A stretch of 64,000 bases of DNA from Combretum micranthum (taxonomy: Eukaryota; Streptophyta; Magnoliopsida; Myrtales; Combretaceae): contig JAMXBD010000093.1 of assembly GCA_024138025.1 (NCBI GenBank), forward strand, positions 744,001-808,000, written 5' to 3'. Position numbers and translations under genes: made by a program. The notes beneath the pieces are model-generated. The model ran no database searches. It was not told the DNA's origin and was given only the letters and a program-made list of their open reading frames with translations. Below are positions 33,383-46,648 of this stretch, piece by piece. Numbering within the stretch: position 1 is the stretch's first letter; every line of letters starts with the position of its first letter.

Positions 33383-33741
33383 AGAGTAAATTACACCAGT
33401 TGGTCACAACGTTTGAGAGTAAATTTATTTTGAATCACAACGTTTGAAAAAGTTCATTTTGGGTCACAACATATAGAAGATAAGTTCATTTTGGAACACA
33501 ATATTTGGAAAAGTGATTCATTTTGGATCACAGTAGACACGTGTTACCTTTTCCTATTGACACTTGTGCACCCTTCTCCTGTTAACATATATCCACCATC
33601 CAAAATGAATTACTTTTCTAATTGTTATAACCTAAAGTGAACTTATCTCCAAAATGTTGTGACTCAAAATGAAATTTTCTAAACATGTGATCCAAAATGA
33701 ACTTACTCTCAAACGTTGTGATCCATTGGTGTAATTTACCC
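33383..33741. mobile_element. Mutator-type MITE (about 359 bp)
   Basis: Long terminal inverted repeats of about 150 bp start GTAAATTACACC on both strands and share GTCACAACGTTTGAGAGTAA-like strings. The flanking 9-bp direct repeats TTTAAAAAA (33374-33382 and 33742-33750) are identical. Long inverted repeats with a 9-bp duplication indicate the Mutator superfamily, though the A-rich site weakens this slightly. Nothing is encoded. Confidence 0.8.
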
Positions 33742-33750
33742 TTTAAAAAA

Positions 33751-36700
33751 TCTTAAAATCTAATTTTGAAAAAAAGTATTAAAAAAATATCATAACATTT
33801 CAATAGCACTATAACTTTTCAATAGCTCTATAACTTTAAGGGAAAGTATCAAATTTGGTACTCAAATTTTATATAAAAAATTAATTTGGTACGTAAATTT
33901 TGAAGTGGTTAATATAATATCCAATCAAAATTTTTATGGTTATTTTTATTATCTCATTAATATCATTTACTCTTTTTTCTAACATGAAAATGACAATTTA
34001 TTGAAGTTATGATGCTAAAAGCAATGAAAATTCAATAATATGGTATATGTTTAATAATATGCTACTTCACTGAGATCATTTTCCAAATGTGTGAAGACAA
34101 TTTATTAATTTAGATGGTGCTATAAGAAGATGGAAAAAATAATAAAATTAGGAGCGGGTTAAGTTAAACTATTGATTCATGAGCATTTCTAAAAAAAATT
34201 TTTCAAAAAAATTTAACCAAAGGATTTTAGCCTCAAGCTATCATATTAAACTTAGGAAAATTATCAGGTTTATGCTTTTTTAAGTCAATTAAATTTTATT
34301 CATGAAAATCCTATATTCCTAAATTCAAAGGTCCAATTTAAAAAAAAAATTAGAAATAATTTATATTTATTGTTCTAAGTAAAATGAATTACTTAAGTAA
34401 TGTTTCAAATGAATTACTTATGTAAAAAGTTGAAAATTGTTATATTTATGTGAATATAGGAAGATAAAAAGAGAGAGAGACATTGAGTGTGAACATAGAA
34501 AGGGAGAGAGAAGGGGGAAAGGTGGGAGGAAGAGAAAGAGGAAAAATAAAGAGAGAAAGAGAAGAGTGGATCGATGACATGACAAACTATGAGAGAGAGA
34601 GAGACTATAGGAGACAAACTACAGAGAGAGAGAGACTATAGAGGAGACAAATTAGTACACATGTATATTGCAATTTTCAAACACGATATACTTTCGAAAT
34701 ACAAATAACTCATTTTGTTCATGCGATAAAGGGATGGTAGTCAAACTTTCAATCGTAATTGATACCCACAATATATGTGAAAAAACTAATATCTCATTAT
34801 ATTGACACAATTTTGCAACAAGATTTTAATAATTAATTTTATCCTACTTGTATATTAGTAATTTTTTTATAGTAACAGTAAACACATGTTAAACCTAAAA
34901 TCTAATGTAAACCAATTTTGAAAAATGCCAAGTTTTTATTTATAAAAAAAACTATCTACATCACAAATAGTGATGTTTAATGCAAATATGATCCTAAACT
35001 TACCAACCATGCAATTTTTATTCAACTTGTGAAAAAAAAATAACTTTATTATTATTATTATGCAACTCTCATGCATACAAAAACACTTGAAAGATGGTCA
35101 CAACTGCAAGGCAACAAACTAATTAAAACACGAAAAAAATGAGCACTAAAAACAATAAACCCCACAAAAAGGGTTCTGATGGGTTTTCTTTTCCAATGAG
35201 ATAAGTGAAAATAGAACAATAATGCTACCTTCTTCATGACAAGTAATTAGAGGTCGGCAATTAAGAGGTTAGCAACATCTTTATATTTGATAAAGTAATC
35301 GGTTCTTGTATTGGCTCAAGTTCTAGGTGGAGGTAGATGTTTCAACTTCGGCTAGTTAATTTTGGGTTTTGCAAGGTGATGTTAAGTTCAGATTTAGTTT
35401 CTTGTACAAGTTTAACAAAAGCATATGTGGGTTTGCAAGTGCAGTTGACGGAGATAGCTTGGATGGGTTAAGGTCGTGTGGTGGTTTTAAAGAGAGAAGA
35501 GGAGTTAGAGAGAGAAAGGGGAGTGGAGAAGATGCATTCTCGTGAAGAAGAAGAAGATCTTGTTGAGGTTCAAGAAGATAAAGTCCTAATTTTTTATATT
35601 CACAAATAATTTCCAAGCTTATATCTCTATTTCATTTCAATTGGTATTTATGTATTTTTTTGTTCAAATGAGTTGGTAAATAGAAAAAGATCTCCAAATC
35701 ATCATTTGCTCATAACTCATTAATTAGAATCCAAAATTAAACAAAACAAACGCCAAATTATGTAAATAAAACCAACTTAGATATATACCCACAATTGTAC
35801 TAACTAATATCAAGTTGAAATCCACTCAAAAATCCAAATATAAACAAAATGCAACTCACAAATCATATATAAAACAAACAAATCAACAAAATAAGAGACT
35901 AAAGAAATCATTTGGAGGAAATCAAAGTAAGATTGTTTAAACTACACATAGATGCATCATTCACAACTAATGAGAGACATGAGTGACTTGCCTAAACTAG
36001 GGTTTCAAGTAGAGTGAAACAATATAATAGAAGATGTTACGATTTAGATCTGCTAAAAAACAAAGTAGAGAGAGAGATCACCTGAGCTTGCTGTTTCAAA
36101 TGGAGTGAAAGCAAATTTTGGTGCTCGGGCGAATGAAGCAGGAATATTTTTATACTTTTGAAAAGTGAAGTTATGTGTGGGTATTTTAAAGTTTACCCTA
36201 TACTTAGGATTTTTCTTTTTCTTTTTTTTTTCGTTTGTCCAATCCTCTACTCATAACAAAAACTTCAAAACAAGAGATAAAAACTTAGGTTCAGTCTAAT
36301 CCCATAAATTACGGACAAACAAAGGCAACACTAGAATGAAATAAATTACAAATATCTTAACTGTATATTGCATATATGATATGCAACATGTAGCCTGCAT
36401 TAATTTCGCAATGGAATTATAATACCAATGTTTGCTTTATTAACCATGTTTAATTGTACACACATACCACCATACTTTGTTTTTTATCAATTCTAATGTA
36501 ACACATATGAATCCTATTGTTGAAATGATAAGTTATTGTGCTTGAAAGGACATTACACAATAAACAATACTAGTTATGAGCTTAAAACGCTAGTTGCTAT
36601 TACTTAAAAAAATAAAAAAAAATTATACCATCACTTGCTATCGATCTTTACGGTAAAAACTATACTATCACTTGCTATTGATCCTTTTTTAAAAAAATTG

Positions 36701-36780
36701 TGTTGTCGAGAATATCATAATTTTGTTGTAGAATCTTATGATTCTACGTTTCAATTCTATGAATCCTTTGGTGATTCTAA
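33751..36780. other. Intergenic stretch with isolated TIR-like and polypurine segments
   Basis: At 33848-33960 there is one isolated arm of the 'TCAAATTTGGTAC' inverted-repeat family (see 42293). At 34463-34650 there is a polypurine tract. At 35340-35620 a minus-strand frame (86 codons) resembles no family I know. No gene is supported. Confidence 0.4.
34463..34650 (+). repeat. Polypurine (GA-rich) tract with a short tandem duplication
   Basis: Almost entirely purine on the plus strand. It ends in two copies of a roughly 31-bp unit containing GAGAGAGAGAGACTATA and GAGACAAA (about 34589-34650). Confidence 0.75.
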
Positions 36781-36789
36781 GCAGAAAGT

Positions 36790-39460
36790 CGAGCTGGACA
36801 ACATGCAATCATAAAATGTTATTAATAATTATCTTATTAACATTTTACAACTTCACAAATATCATCATGTTCCCATTATAATTATAAATATTCACTAATA
36901 TTGCTAATGATGTTATTTTTTATTAGTATTATTAATTTGTTAATGTCATTATTATTGTGCATTCGATCTTAAGTATAGAGATATACTTCTTAAATTGTAT
37001 TTAAAATGTCATATTTTATAATAATATAAAATTTTCATTAATATATTATTGGGAACATGGTTGTTATATGCACATTATGTACTCATTTACAAATATTACA
37101 TTAGAGTTTTATAGTTTTTTTCCTAATTTATACCACCATTGCTAGGATCTTAAATTTGACAATTCTTTTTGAGGTCTTCTACTTGTTCTACTAAATGCTC
37201 TAACCAAACTAAGAGTTGAACGACGAGTGACATGAAGGTAACAAGTGTCAAAGTTAAAGATGATGCAAAAGCAGCATCTGTCAAAGTTGAATTGCTTTAA
37301 AGGTGTACATTTGTTTTAAAACCATTAACTTCCATCAATGGCCAAATGCGGGATGATGGAAGTGAACATCCCTGGCATCTTGAAGCTTCTTAGCAGAATT
37401 CTGAACTATCTCTAAGAGATAAGCCTTGTAGCTCCTCATGTCCATGCTATTAAATAATTATCCAATCTCCTCAACAACATTACTGCTTGGGCTACTGCAT
37501 CTTCAATTTCTGTTTTAGATGTCATTTAGGGGTTTGATCGTGCCTGCATCAATGGAGATACCAATATGGAGTGCCATATAGATTCTATTCTACTTGATCA
37601 AATATGAAAAGAAAACCATTGTTAATTATAATACTTAAATTTCAAAGTGCAAAGCACTAGGGAGTGCCATTGCTTCATATATGCAATGCTGCAACACTAC
37701 TCTAACTTTGAGATATTCGGGTCATGCATTGAAGCTGTAGTGAAATGTTCCATGACAAGGCTCCCACATGGCTTAGTCAACCTTAAAAGAAGATTTCATA
37801 ATTTATGATACTAAGAATCTTATGAACAAGTGAAAGAGCATTCTAAAAATAAACATCAACAAATCATTCAATTTTTTTAAGGAGTCCAAAATGTCTCAGC
37901 ATTTATGGTATAGGGGTCTTAAGCAAAGTCACATTAGGTTTTAAATGCTCTACACCTTCAAAATACTTCTTTATACACCCTAACAAAACTAATAGATAAC
38001 ACAATCAGCAATTCTCATTAACATGTGAAAACAAGTGAATATCCTTACATATTGAGAAAAAGTTTAACATTGACTAAGAAATAGCTTATTATTGAAGATT
38101 GTCTCAAAGTATTATTAAAGTCAGGATATTGTTATGTGTCTAAACAAATATAGCAGTTGCTATAACTCTAATCTTCTAACAGATGTTAAGCTAATTTAAC
38201 AGTTAGCTAACTAAATTATACACATGTGACATCAGTATTACCATCATACCTTCAAGTGCTTCCACATGCTTCAAAGGTTGTGGCAAGATTTTGGTGCAAT
38301 TGATCGTCAGCCTAACTAGAGAAAGAAACACATTAACTAGGAGAGTTATACCAGCTCCAATGGAAATTAATATACTCTATCAATAGCTATTGTAATGGGG
38401 CCTCCCAAACAGTATCCCAAAACGATTATGACATAGAAGGGCTGGCCATTGATTTACCAAGGTAGTAAAAGCCCCTACAAAAGAAATAAACAACCTTTTT
38501 AGTTAGCCATGATTTCTTTAGATTTATTTAATTGAGGGAAAATAGAATATACTTATTTAAAATATGTTAATCATAAGCATAATAGGTTCAACAGCTCGGC
38601 TGGTAACAATAGCAAGGTCACTTGCCACAATAGCCAAGGCAACGACAAGCAAGCTTCCAACAATTTAGCTTACTCCATTTTTTTTTAATTGTTACATCTT
38701 AAGAATTTAAAAAGAAAATCATTAGAAATTTTAATATGAAAAAAATAGGAAGATTTTTCTTCATAGAATGTGTGTGATTTTACATAATGACTTATATTTT
38801 GACATTAAAACCTACCTACTATGTATTCAAATTTGATGACAATCGAAATGATGACCTATGTGACATAAATATGAAACCTCTCACAAGGCACTCGAATTAG
38901 TCCTAACAAAGAGGCCAATAGCATGGTCAATCCAACTTTCAAAGCATATTTTGTCTGAGTGCAATCTTTTTTGTAGAAATCTTAAATGCTCACAACTTTA
39001 TCCTTTTCGAGTAGTGTTTCCTTCTAGGAGAGTTTTGACAACACTAGTATAGTTTTTGGTGTGCATTTTCAAATTGACTATTATATGGTTTTATGCACAA
39101 CAAAAGACAAGTAATTTGGTCTAAGACTACAATCCAATTGTTTAAGCTACACAACAACATAACCCAGCACGAGTGTAGTAAATTTACTATGGTGCTTTTA
39201 TATACAAGTAATTATAAGTAACATTCTAAGACGTACAAACAAATTCATACCTAAATCCTATCTACAAATAATAGTCTTAAACATCTAAACATCCTGATTC
39301 ATTACTTAGATATATTTTAGTTCAATTATATCATTTGTAATTGAAATTAGTTCATTTACTTATTAGCTAAAATCTTTGTCATGTAATATGTACTATAGAA
39401 GTGATAAATTAAACTAGGTAAGACCCAACGATCAAATGGATTATAAGAGTTTTGATCTTG
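36790..39460 (-). repeat. Giant imperfect palindrome, left arm
   Basis: Aligns in inverse with 39620-42292, and beyond the Mutator-like insertion with 43606-43690. Matching pairs include GAGGTCTTCTACTTGTTC (37171) with the complement near 41983, and AACAATTGGATTGTAGTCTTAGACCAAA (right arm, 39913, written here without its neighbours) with the complement near 39120. The spacer is about 160 bp. Identity by eye is about 75-85%, so the duplication is old. Confidence 0.85.
37140..39110 (-). pseudogene. ALMT-like malate/anion transporter pseudogene, left copy
   Basis: Inverted partner of the right-arm copy and read on the minus strand. The best-preserved piece is DDQLHQNLATTFEA (about 38310-38265), matching the conserved LH..L...F..A..LEG segment that follows the membrane domain of aluminium-activated malate transporters. 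Stops and frameshifts are frequent and no long frame survives. ALMT proteins are vacuolar or plasma-membrane anion channels; this copy cannot encode one. Confidence 0.7.
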
Positions 39461-39979
39461 GATCAAAATTTGGAGAAATTTTGGGTAAATATTTGAAAAA
39501 ATTAACGATTTTGAAATTGATAGATGTAGGTATTTATAGTAAAATGGATAAATACTTTCATTATTAAAATCATTTCTTGATCGAAATCCAATTACTTAGG
39601 TATAATTAGCTAAACCAAAATAATTAATCCATTTGATCAATGAGTCAACCTAGTTTAATTTATCATGTCCACAATACATCTTACGTAAGAAAGATTTTAG
39701 CTATGTGGATGAACTAACCTTCAATTGCAGATGACATGAGTAAATTAAAACACATCTAAGTAAGGAGTGATGATGTTTAGATGTTTGATAATATTATTTG
39801 TATATAGGTTATAAGTATGATTATGTTTGTATGTCTAAGAATGTTACTTGTAGTTATTTGTACATAAAAGCACCACATTCAATTTACTACATTAGTGTTG
39901 CCATGTAGCTTAAACAATTGGATTGTAGTCTTAGACCAAACTGCTTATTTTTTATTGTGCATAAAACCATATAATTGTC

Positions 39980-41995
39980 AACTTGAAAATGCATACAAAA
40001 AACTGTACCAGTGTTGTCAAAACTCCCTTAGAAGGAAATACTACTCGAAAGGATAAAGTTGAAAGCATTCAAGATTTCTACAAAAAAAGATTACGCTCAG
40101 ACAAAATATGCTTTGAAAGTTGGATTGGCTGTGCTACTAGCCTCTTTGCTAGGAATAATCCGAGTGCCCTATGAGAGGCTTCATATTTGTGTCACATAGG
40201 TCATCTTTTTTATTGTCATCAAATTTAAATGCATAGTAGGTACGTTTTAATGTCTATAGACAAATCATTATGTAAAATCACACAAATTTTATGAAGAAAA
40301 AAATCCTCCAGTGTTTTTTCATATTAAAATTTATAATTATTTTCTTTTTAAGTTCTTAAACTAAAAAAAAAGTAAGCTAAGATGTCAGAAGATTGTTAGC
40401 AGTTGCTTTGGTTATTACTGTGGGCAAGCTTGCCATTGCTATCAACTGAGCTACTAAACTTATTATGGTTGCAATTAGCATATTTTCAATTGGTATATTC
40501 TCTTCACCTCCCATGCCACAAATGAAATAAATCTAAAGAAATCATGGCTAATTAAAAGGTTATGTATTTCTTTTGTAGTGGGTTTTACTACCTTAGTAAA
40601 GCAATGGCTAGCCTTAATTCCACACGATTATTGTTGTAAGATCATTCTATTAACCTTCTATATGATAATCATTTAGGATACCATTTATAGAGCCTACATT
40701 ACAACAACTCTAGATAGAGTATATTTCATTACCATTGGAGTTAATATAACTCTCTTAGTTAATGTATTTCTTTTCCTCAACTAGGTCGACGGCAATTGCA
40801 TCAGACGCTTGCCAAAACCTTTGCAACAATTGCTGATGCACTTGAAGGTATGATGTTAATTTTAATGTTACACTTGTATAATTTAGTTAGTTGATCGTTA
40901 AATTAATTCAACATTAGTTCGATGATTAGAGTTTAGAATTTATTAGGTGTTTAGAGTTATAGCAACCACTACATTCATTTAGACATATAACACTTTCTTG
41001 ACTTCAATAATACTCCAAGACAATCTTCAATGAATAGCTACATTTCATCAATGTTCAACTTTTTCTTAGTATATAAGGATTTTTACTTGTTTTTACATGT
41101 TAATGGGAATTGTTAACTATGTTATCTATTTGTCTATTAGGGTACGTTTTAATGACCATAGGTGATTATGCTCAAGAACTCATATACCAAAAGCGCTGAG
41201 ACATTTTAGACTCCAAAAAAAAAAAAACTAAATGATTTGGTATGGCTATTTACATTTTTGAAACACTATTTTTTCTTATTTATAAGATTCTTAGTATCAT
41301 AAATAATGAAATCTTCTTTCCAGGCTAAATCAGCCAATTGGGAGCCCTGTCATGAAACATTCCACCACAGCTTCAATGCATGGTCTTAATATGTTAAAGT
41401 TGGAGCAACCTTACAACATTGCACATGCGAAGTAATGGCACTTCATGGTGATTTGCACTTTTAAATTTAGGAATTGTTTAAGTTCTATAATTTATAATGG
41501 TTTTCTTTTCATATTTGATCAAGCATAATTGAATCTTTATGGCACTTTATATCTATATCTCCATTGATGTAGCACCATTAAACCTCCAAATGGCATAAAA
41601 AACACAAATTGAAGATGCAACAACCCAAGCTGTAGTGTTGTGAGGAGCTTAGGTAATTATATTAGCAACATAAACAGGAGGAGCTGCAAGGCTTACCTCT
41701 TAGAGAGAGTTCAAAATTTTGTTAAGAGGCTTCAAGATGCCACGAACGCTTACTCCCATGGTCCAACATCTGGCGTAGAACATCTTAAGATGACAAGGAA
41801 GCCTTTAAGAAGATTAAGTCCATGCCATCGATGGAAGTTAATGGTTCTAAACCAAATGCAAGCCTTCAAAGCAATTCAACTTTGATGGATGTTGCTTTTG
41901 CACCACCTTAAACTTTGACAGTTGTTGCCTTTATGTCATCGCTTATTCAACTCATAGCTTCATTAGAGCATTTAGTTGAACAAGTAGAAGACCTT
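39980..41995 (+). pseudogene. ALMT-like malate/anion transporter pseudogene, right copy
   Basis: Blocks of the aluminium-activated malate transporter family (PF11744-type) occur in the correct order. AQTKYALKVGLAVLLASLLG is the first membrane segment (about 40094). LLAVALVITVGKLAIAIN is near 40396. TTTLDRVYFITIGVNITLLV is near 40700, followed by GRRQLHQTLAKTFATIADAL near 40787. ANWEPCHETFHHSFNAWS is near 41333 with YVKVGATLQHC and EVMALHG after it. The soluble tail RSLGNYISNINRRSCKAYLL lies in an open frame at 41640-41885. Stops and shifts separate the blocks, so it is non-functional. It is divergent from the left copy, with starts facing the palindrome centre. ALMT channels normally have about 450-550 residues. 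Confidence 0.82.
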
Positions 41996-42292
41996 GGAAG
42001 AATTTCCAAATTTAAGAATCTAGTAATTGTGGTATAGATTAAGAAGAAAAATACAAAATGCTAATATGATATTGTAAAAGAGTGCATATATGAACATGCT
42101 CCCACACGATAATATATTAAAGAGATTTTACATTATTATAACATATGCAATTTAAATACAATCTAAGAAGTAGCTCTTTATACTTAAGATTGTATGTATA
42201 ATGATAATGGAAACAACACTAATAACATTAACAAATTAGTAATAGTAATAATCTATGACTTCAACAATAATAATAATGAGCATCTACAATTA

Positions 42293-43605
42293 GGGTAAAT
42301 TCTAAATTTGATACTTAAACTTTTGCGAAAACCAATTTGGTGCCTAACTTTTTAAAAGTTCAATTTTCATACTAATTGAACTTTTTGTGCTCAAATTGGT
42401 ACCTCATTAACACCATCAGTACGTTTGTGTATGTACATTTCCAACCATTTAGGCTTAACGCATGTTACTAAAAAAAACCATTTAAGTAGTCTAAACTATT
42501 AACCTAACACATCTTATTTAAGAAGACAAAGAAAATGACAAGACAATTGTTTGGTGAAAGACGATGATTGGTGGTGTCAGTTTGCAATTGCTGTGGGTCG
42601 TCCTAGACATTATCGTACGTCATCATAGCTCTTATCTAGTGTTTGGAGGTGGTTGATGGTGGTGTATAGTATTGTTGGTTTGTGTTGTGTAGGTTCATGT
42701 TGTGGTAATCTGTGTGTGGTTAGTGGTGTTTGGTCTTGGTTTAGCCAACGACATGTGATGGGTATGGGTTATTGTTACGTTTGGAGTTGGCGATGTGGTA
42801 GTTGTTTTGTTGATAAGATGGTAGTAGAGTGTTGTGTTTTGTGAATAAGTTGCAGCATTTTCTATTGAAGTGGGTTAATAGTGGTTTTGTGGTGGGAGTT
42901 TGGAGGTTTGGTAGATGATTACTGGTGGAAGTAGTTTGTGTTGTGGAGAGTCATTGAAGCGGTGTTAGCTATTTTCAGGTTGAGGTTTAAGGTTGTAGAC
43001 GGTGGTGATGGGTAGGTGAGAGGATTAAAGTGAAGTGGTCTTTGCAGTTGAAAGAGTAGGTGGTGGTTAGTACTCAATGTAGTGTTCGAAAAGTTTGATT
43101 TTGGGTTGTTGGTGGCAGTAGTAAATAGAGAGAGAGAGTGGGAGCACTAGGGAAATATGGGCGGGTGGCAATAAGAGGAATAAAGAGAGAAGACGAAGTC
43201 TAAGTTGTGTTTGTCTATGAAGGTGATGCATGTAAGATGGTAGGAGCATATTGTTTTATGGGAGTGGCTGTTTGCATAGTTAGAGTGAGAAATGAGAGAA
43301 AGAGAGAGAGAAAGAGGGTTCGGATGCAACTTAAAGAAAGGGGGGGAGGGGAGGGGTTGGTGGTTGGAATGGTAGAGAAAGAGAGAGAAGGGGATAGGAG
43401 GAAGATGATCAGTGCAAAGCACATGACTTGTTTTATTTGCTATCTTTATGTTATAGGACACATGTCAAGATATAATTGGTTGGATAGTCCACGACAGCAA
43501 CAAAGTTTAAACGGTGTTAAGTACGGTACCAATGTGAGCATGAAAAATTCAATTGGTATGAAAATTGAACTTTTAAAAGTTCAGGTACCACATTCAAATT
43601 TACCC
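42293..43605. mobile_element. Mutator-like non-autonomous element with strongly strand-biased interior
   Basis: Terminal inverted repeats of about 120-150 bp begin GGGTAAATT on each strand. They share TGAACTTTTAAAAGTTCAAT-like and ATTGGTACC strings. The 9-bp flanks ctacaatta (42284-42292) and tcataatta (43606-43614) match at 6 of 9, all differences being transitions. The inverted palindrome arm near 36890 lacks the element. The interior (42540-43430) is G-rich and C-poor on the plus strand (GGTGGTTGATGGTGGTG and later GAGAGAAAGAGAGAG). It may be captured host sequence, as in Pack-MULEs, but no captured gene is recognised. Confidence 0.72.
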
Positions 43606-43690
43606 TCATAATTATATTGGGAACCTCATGATACTTGAGAAGTTATATAATAACAATCAAATAATTCCTAATAACATTTCATGAATGGTA

Positions 43691-46640
43691 ATTTTATATG
43701 TCAAGCTTGGATTTTTAAGTTTTGGTTTAATTTTTTTATTTAGATTTATATTAAATCCTTAAACCACTTGATATAATCCCTTAGCTAGGAATTAAAATGA
43801 AATATAAAAGAATTTTATAAAAAATTTTGGACTTGACACTCGACCAAAGTCAAGAAAAAATTATAAATTAGGATCAATGGATTGGTTGATCCTAACTTAA
43901 TCACATAGTATGCAATAAAATCTGAATTAAAATCAATTTTTAATAACTAGAAATTCTTAGATTCAGGCCCTATCCTATTAAAACCATATAGTTATCACCT
44001 TAAATTCCTTAATTAAAAAATATTTACAAAGTGACAATTCTTACAAATGATTATCAATTAAAGTAATAATTACAAGTCAATATTTACATTTACATTTTCA
44101 TTATCAATTACGCTTATATTTATAAAGTATAGTGTCCATGAATAGTTTTCAATCCAATAAATATTTACAAAATAGAGGGAAAAATTAGAATCTTTTTGTT
44201 TTGTTTAGTCACCCTATAGGTGTTATTTACCTGCTTATTGAGATGACATCACATAGTTCTTTTTTATGAAAATTTTAATGTGTTGTTATTTTTTTTCAAC
44301 TATTTCCACTTCAAGTTTATTCAATTTTTATATTTATTAGAAATCAAAATGATTAATTTTTTGTTTATCTTATTTAATTTTTTTACATTATATTGAAAGC
44401 ACGGGAAAAGAAAAAGCTTATGGTGCTTGATCGTTGTTGGTGTTGGGTAAGGTCATACTGATGATGTTTGAGGTGGCAATTGAAACCCATTGGAACTTGA
44501 CCAATTTCAACTTCTAACTCTACAAAAAAAGATCAAAACCATATATTTGATTAGATTTAAATCAAACGCTCAAGCAATCAAGAAAATTAGTAATTCCAAA
44601 GGACTTTGATTCTTAAGAGGTGGAGAAGCATAGGAATTTGAAGTTTTCCTCCAAACTTCTTCCAAAGTGGAGAAATTCAAAGAGAAAGAGAGCTCTATTT
44701 GAAGAAACTAGAGAGAGAAAGTTCCAATCTCTTATGAATAGGAGTGAAATATTTGTTGTAGATGATTCGAATGAATTCCCACATCCTTTTTTACAGTTTT
44801 CATGCATGGAAAGTTCATAATCATGGTCAAAGAGTCTGGTTTTTCATAAACGGGGTCATGACCATTTCTTATTTAATTGGTCAAATAAAGCTCGAATCAC
44901 TCACTTTATATTAGTTTGTTAACAAAAAAGAATTCCATAATGTCAAAAAGATATAATCCACTCACACATTGTTTCAATTCATCGTAATTTGCTTGATTTT
45001 AGCCTACTTTTAATTGAAGCAAATGAAGCAATTTCATCCTTTTTTTTTACTAAATTAGAAGACAATTTTAATTGCCTTTTCCTTAATAAAAATTACGTTT
45101 TAAGGTACATTTGCAAAATACTATGAGTAATCCATTTATCCTTCACCATTAATTTGATGAAAATGGATAAAAACACAAAAAAAGAGTAAGCTAAATAAAG
45201 AAGAAAAAATAATTGTATTACTGCCACTATTTTATGCAAGAACGAAGATGACGAACCCAACATTTGTGTAGCATGCTACGCACCAGGCCGCGCTATGAAA
45301 AGTAGGCTTTGAATCATACTGCACATTTTAGTGTTGGCAAATATGGAATCTTGCCTTCCTGAAGGATTAGCCAATACTACAACAGTTAAGTTGGTGTTGA
45401 ACCCAAATTTTGCTCCTATTTTCCTAAAGTTCATAACTATATCAAACCCTGTTTGTTAATACAAAACACTCGACCAGAAACCAATAAGATTTTGAAAAAA
45501 ATGCCTAAAATTGTTTAGTTTAGAGTCGCCACCAATCGAAGTTTAGAAAATAATGGGTAAACAAAAATCAAGGGATGGTTTGATTTCTGATTTGGCTACC
45601 AATCTGTGTGAAATCTAGAGATTAGTGAGTGTATAGATTTTAAAACTCTAAAGAGTTATCTAAGTTTTTATAGACCTTGGAAATTTTGGATGTATATGGG
45701 CTAAATTAGGTAAAAGGACATACCTTTTTCAATTTTCATTTTTCGATTATGATAAAGGTTAAGGATATTAGTTTTTTAGGAAAAAGTTGTAGAGGAGAAA
45801 TATTTTATGTTTTTCACAAAAGAAAGAGGACTAGAAGATGTCTTTTTATGGCTTTTCATGAGAAAGAAAATTCTTAAAAGCTATTATTTATTTGGAAAAA
45901 CACCTAAAAGGTATTTTGATTTCTTTTTTTTTTTTTAAATACTTAAAAATGTTTATGACCACCCATCGGTGCCTACATATTTGTTAACTAGGATCAAGTC
46001 TTCGTAGTTCATTTTAATTTTGTAAAATATTCAATGTTTTGACTGATTTTATTTAGGAAGAATCATTAGATTATTTATCTACTTTAGTTTTATTTTTCAG
46101 AAGTCCCAAAGAACCTAGTATTTATTCCATGGTTTGAAAAACTACAAAGAAAAAGATCCTAAGTTTGGAAAAGCCCCATTTATTTGTTTTCGATAGTTTA
46201 AAAAATAACTAAGTGATACTATATAGATAAGTTGACAATTATAATATATTCACATATGGAGAGAAGTCAAAACATAATTAATTTTTTGTTTTCCTTTTAT
46301 TTTAAGTAGATAGTATACATTTCAAGAGATAAATGACTTTATTCATGGAGTGTAGCTATGATAGCATACAAGATGACATGATAAATATCACAAAGCCTAA
46401 TTTCTTTATATCAAATTTTCAATTATAGTTGTTTATACAATGTTATACTGATATTTATAAATACTATTCATAAACATAATGTGCACATTGAATAAGATAT
46501 GTATTTCAACCAAGCAAGAGAAAACAAGACAAGATACAACAAATAAATGAATAAAAGATATGTATACAACAACGATGCAATATATGTCATAGACAAGCAT
46601 CATTTACAAAAATTATACTATGACCATAATGTAGCATATA
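43691..46640. other. Intergenic stretch, no gene identified
   Basis: AT-rich. Short complementary frames at 44613-44820 match nothing known. A GAGTCGCCACCAAT string at about 45522 is reminiscent of a motif common in plant LTR-type repeats, but no element ends were found. Confidence 0.4.
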
Positions 46641-46648
46641 TGTATGTG

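Larger units (their letters stand above)
39620..43690 (+). repeat. Giant imperfect palindrome, right arm
   Basis: Inverted partner of 36790-39460, interrupted at 42293-43605 by a Mutator-like element absent from the left arm. After the insertion the match resumes: AAATGTTATTAGGAATTATT on the minus strand near 43680 aligns with AAATGTTATTAATAATTATC near 36812. Confidence 0.83.

Noticed and set aside
36590..36720. Short near-duplicate of ATACTATCACTTGCTAT-like strings
   Set aside because: A local 40-50 bp duplication beside the palindrome edge; too short and AT-rich to call an element.
45400..46020. Possible LTR with the GAGTCGCCACC motif
   Set aside because: The motif is reminiscent of plant LTR-type repeats, but no termini, target duplication or partner could be located.
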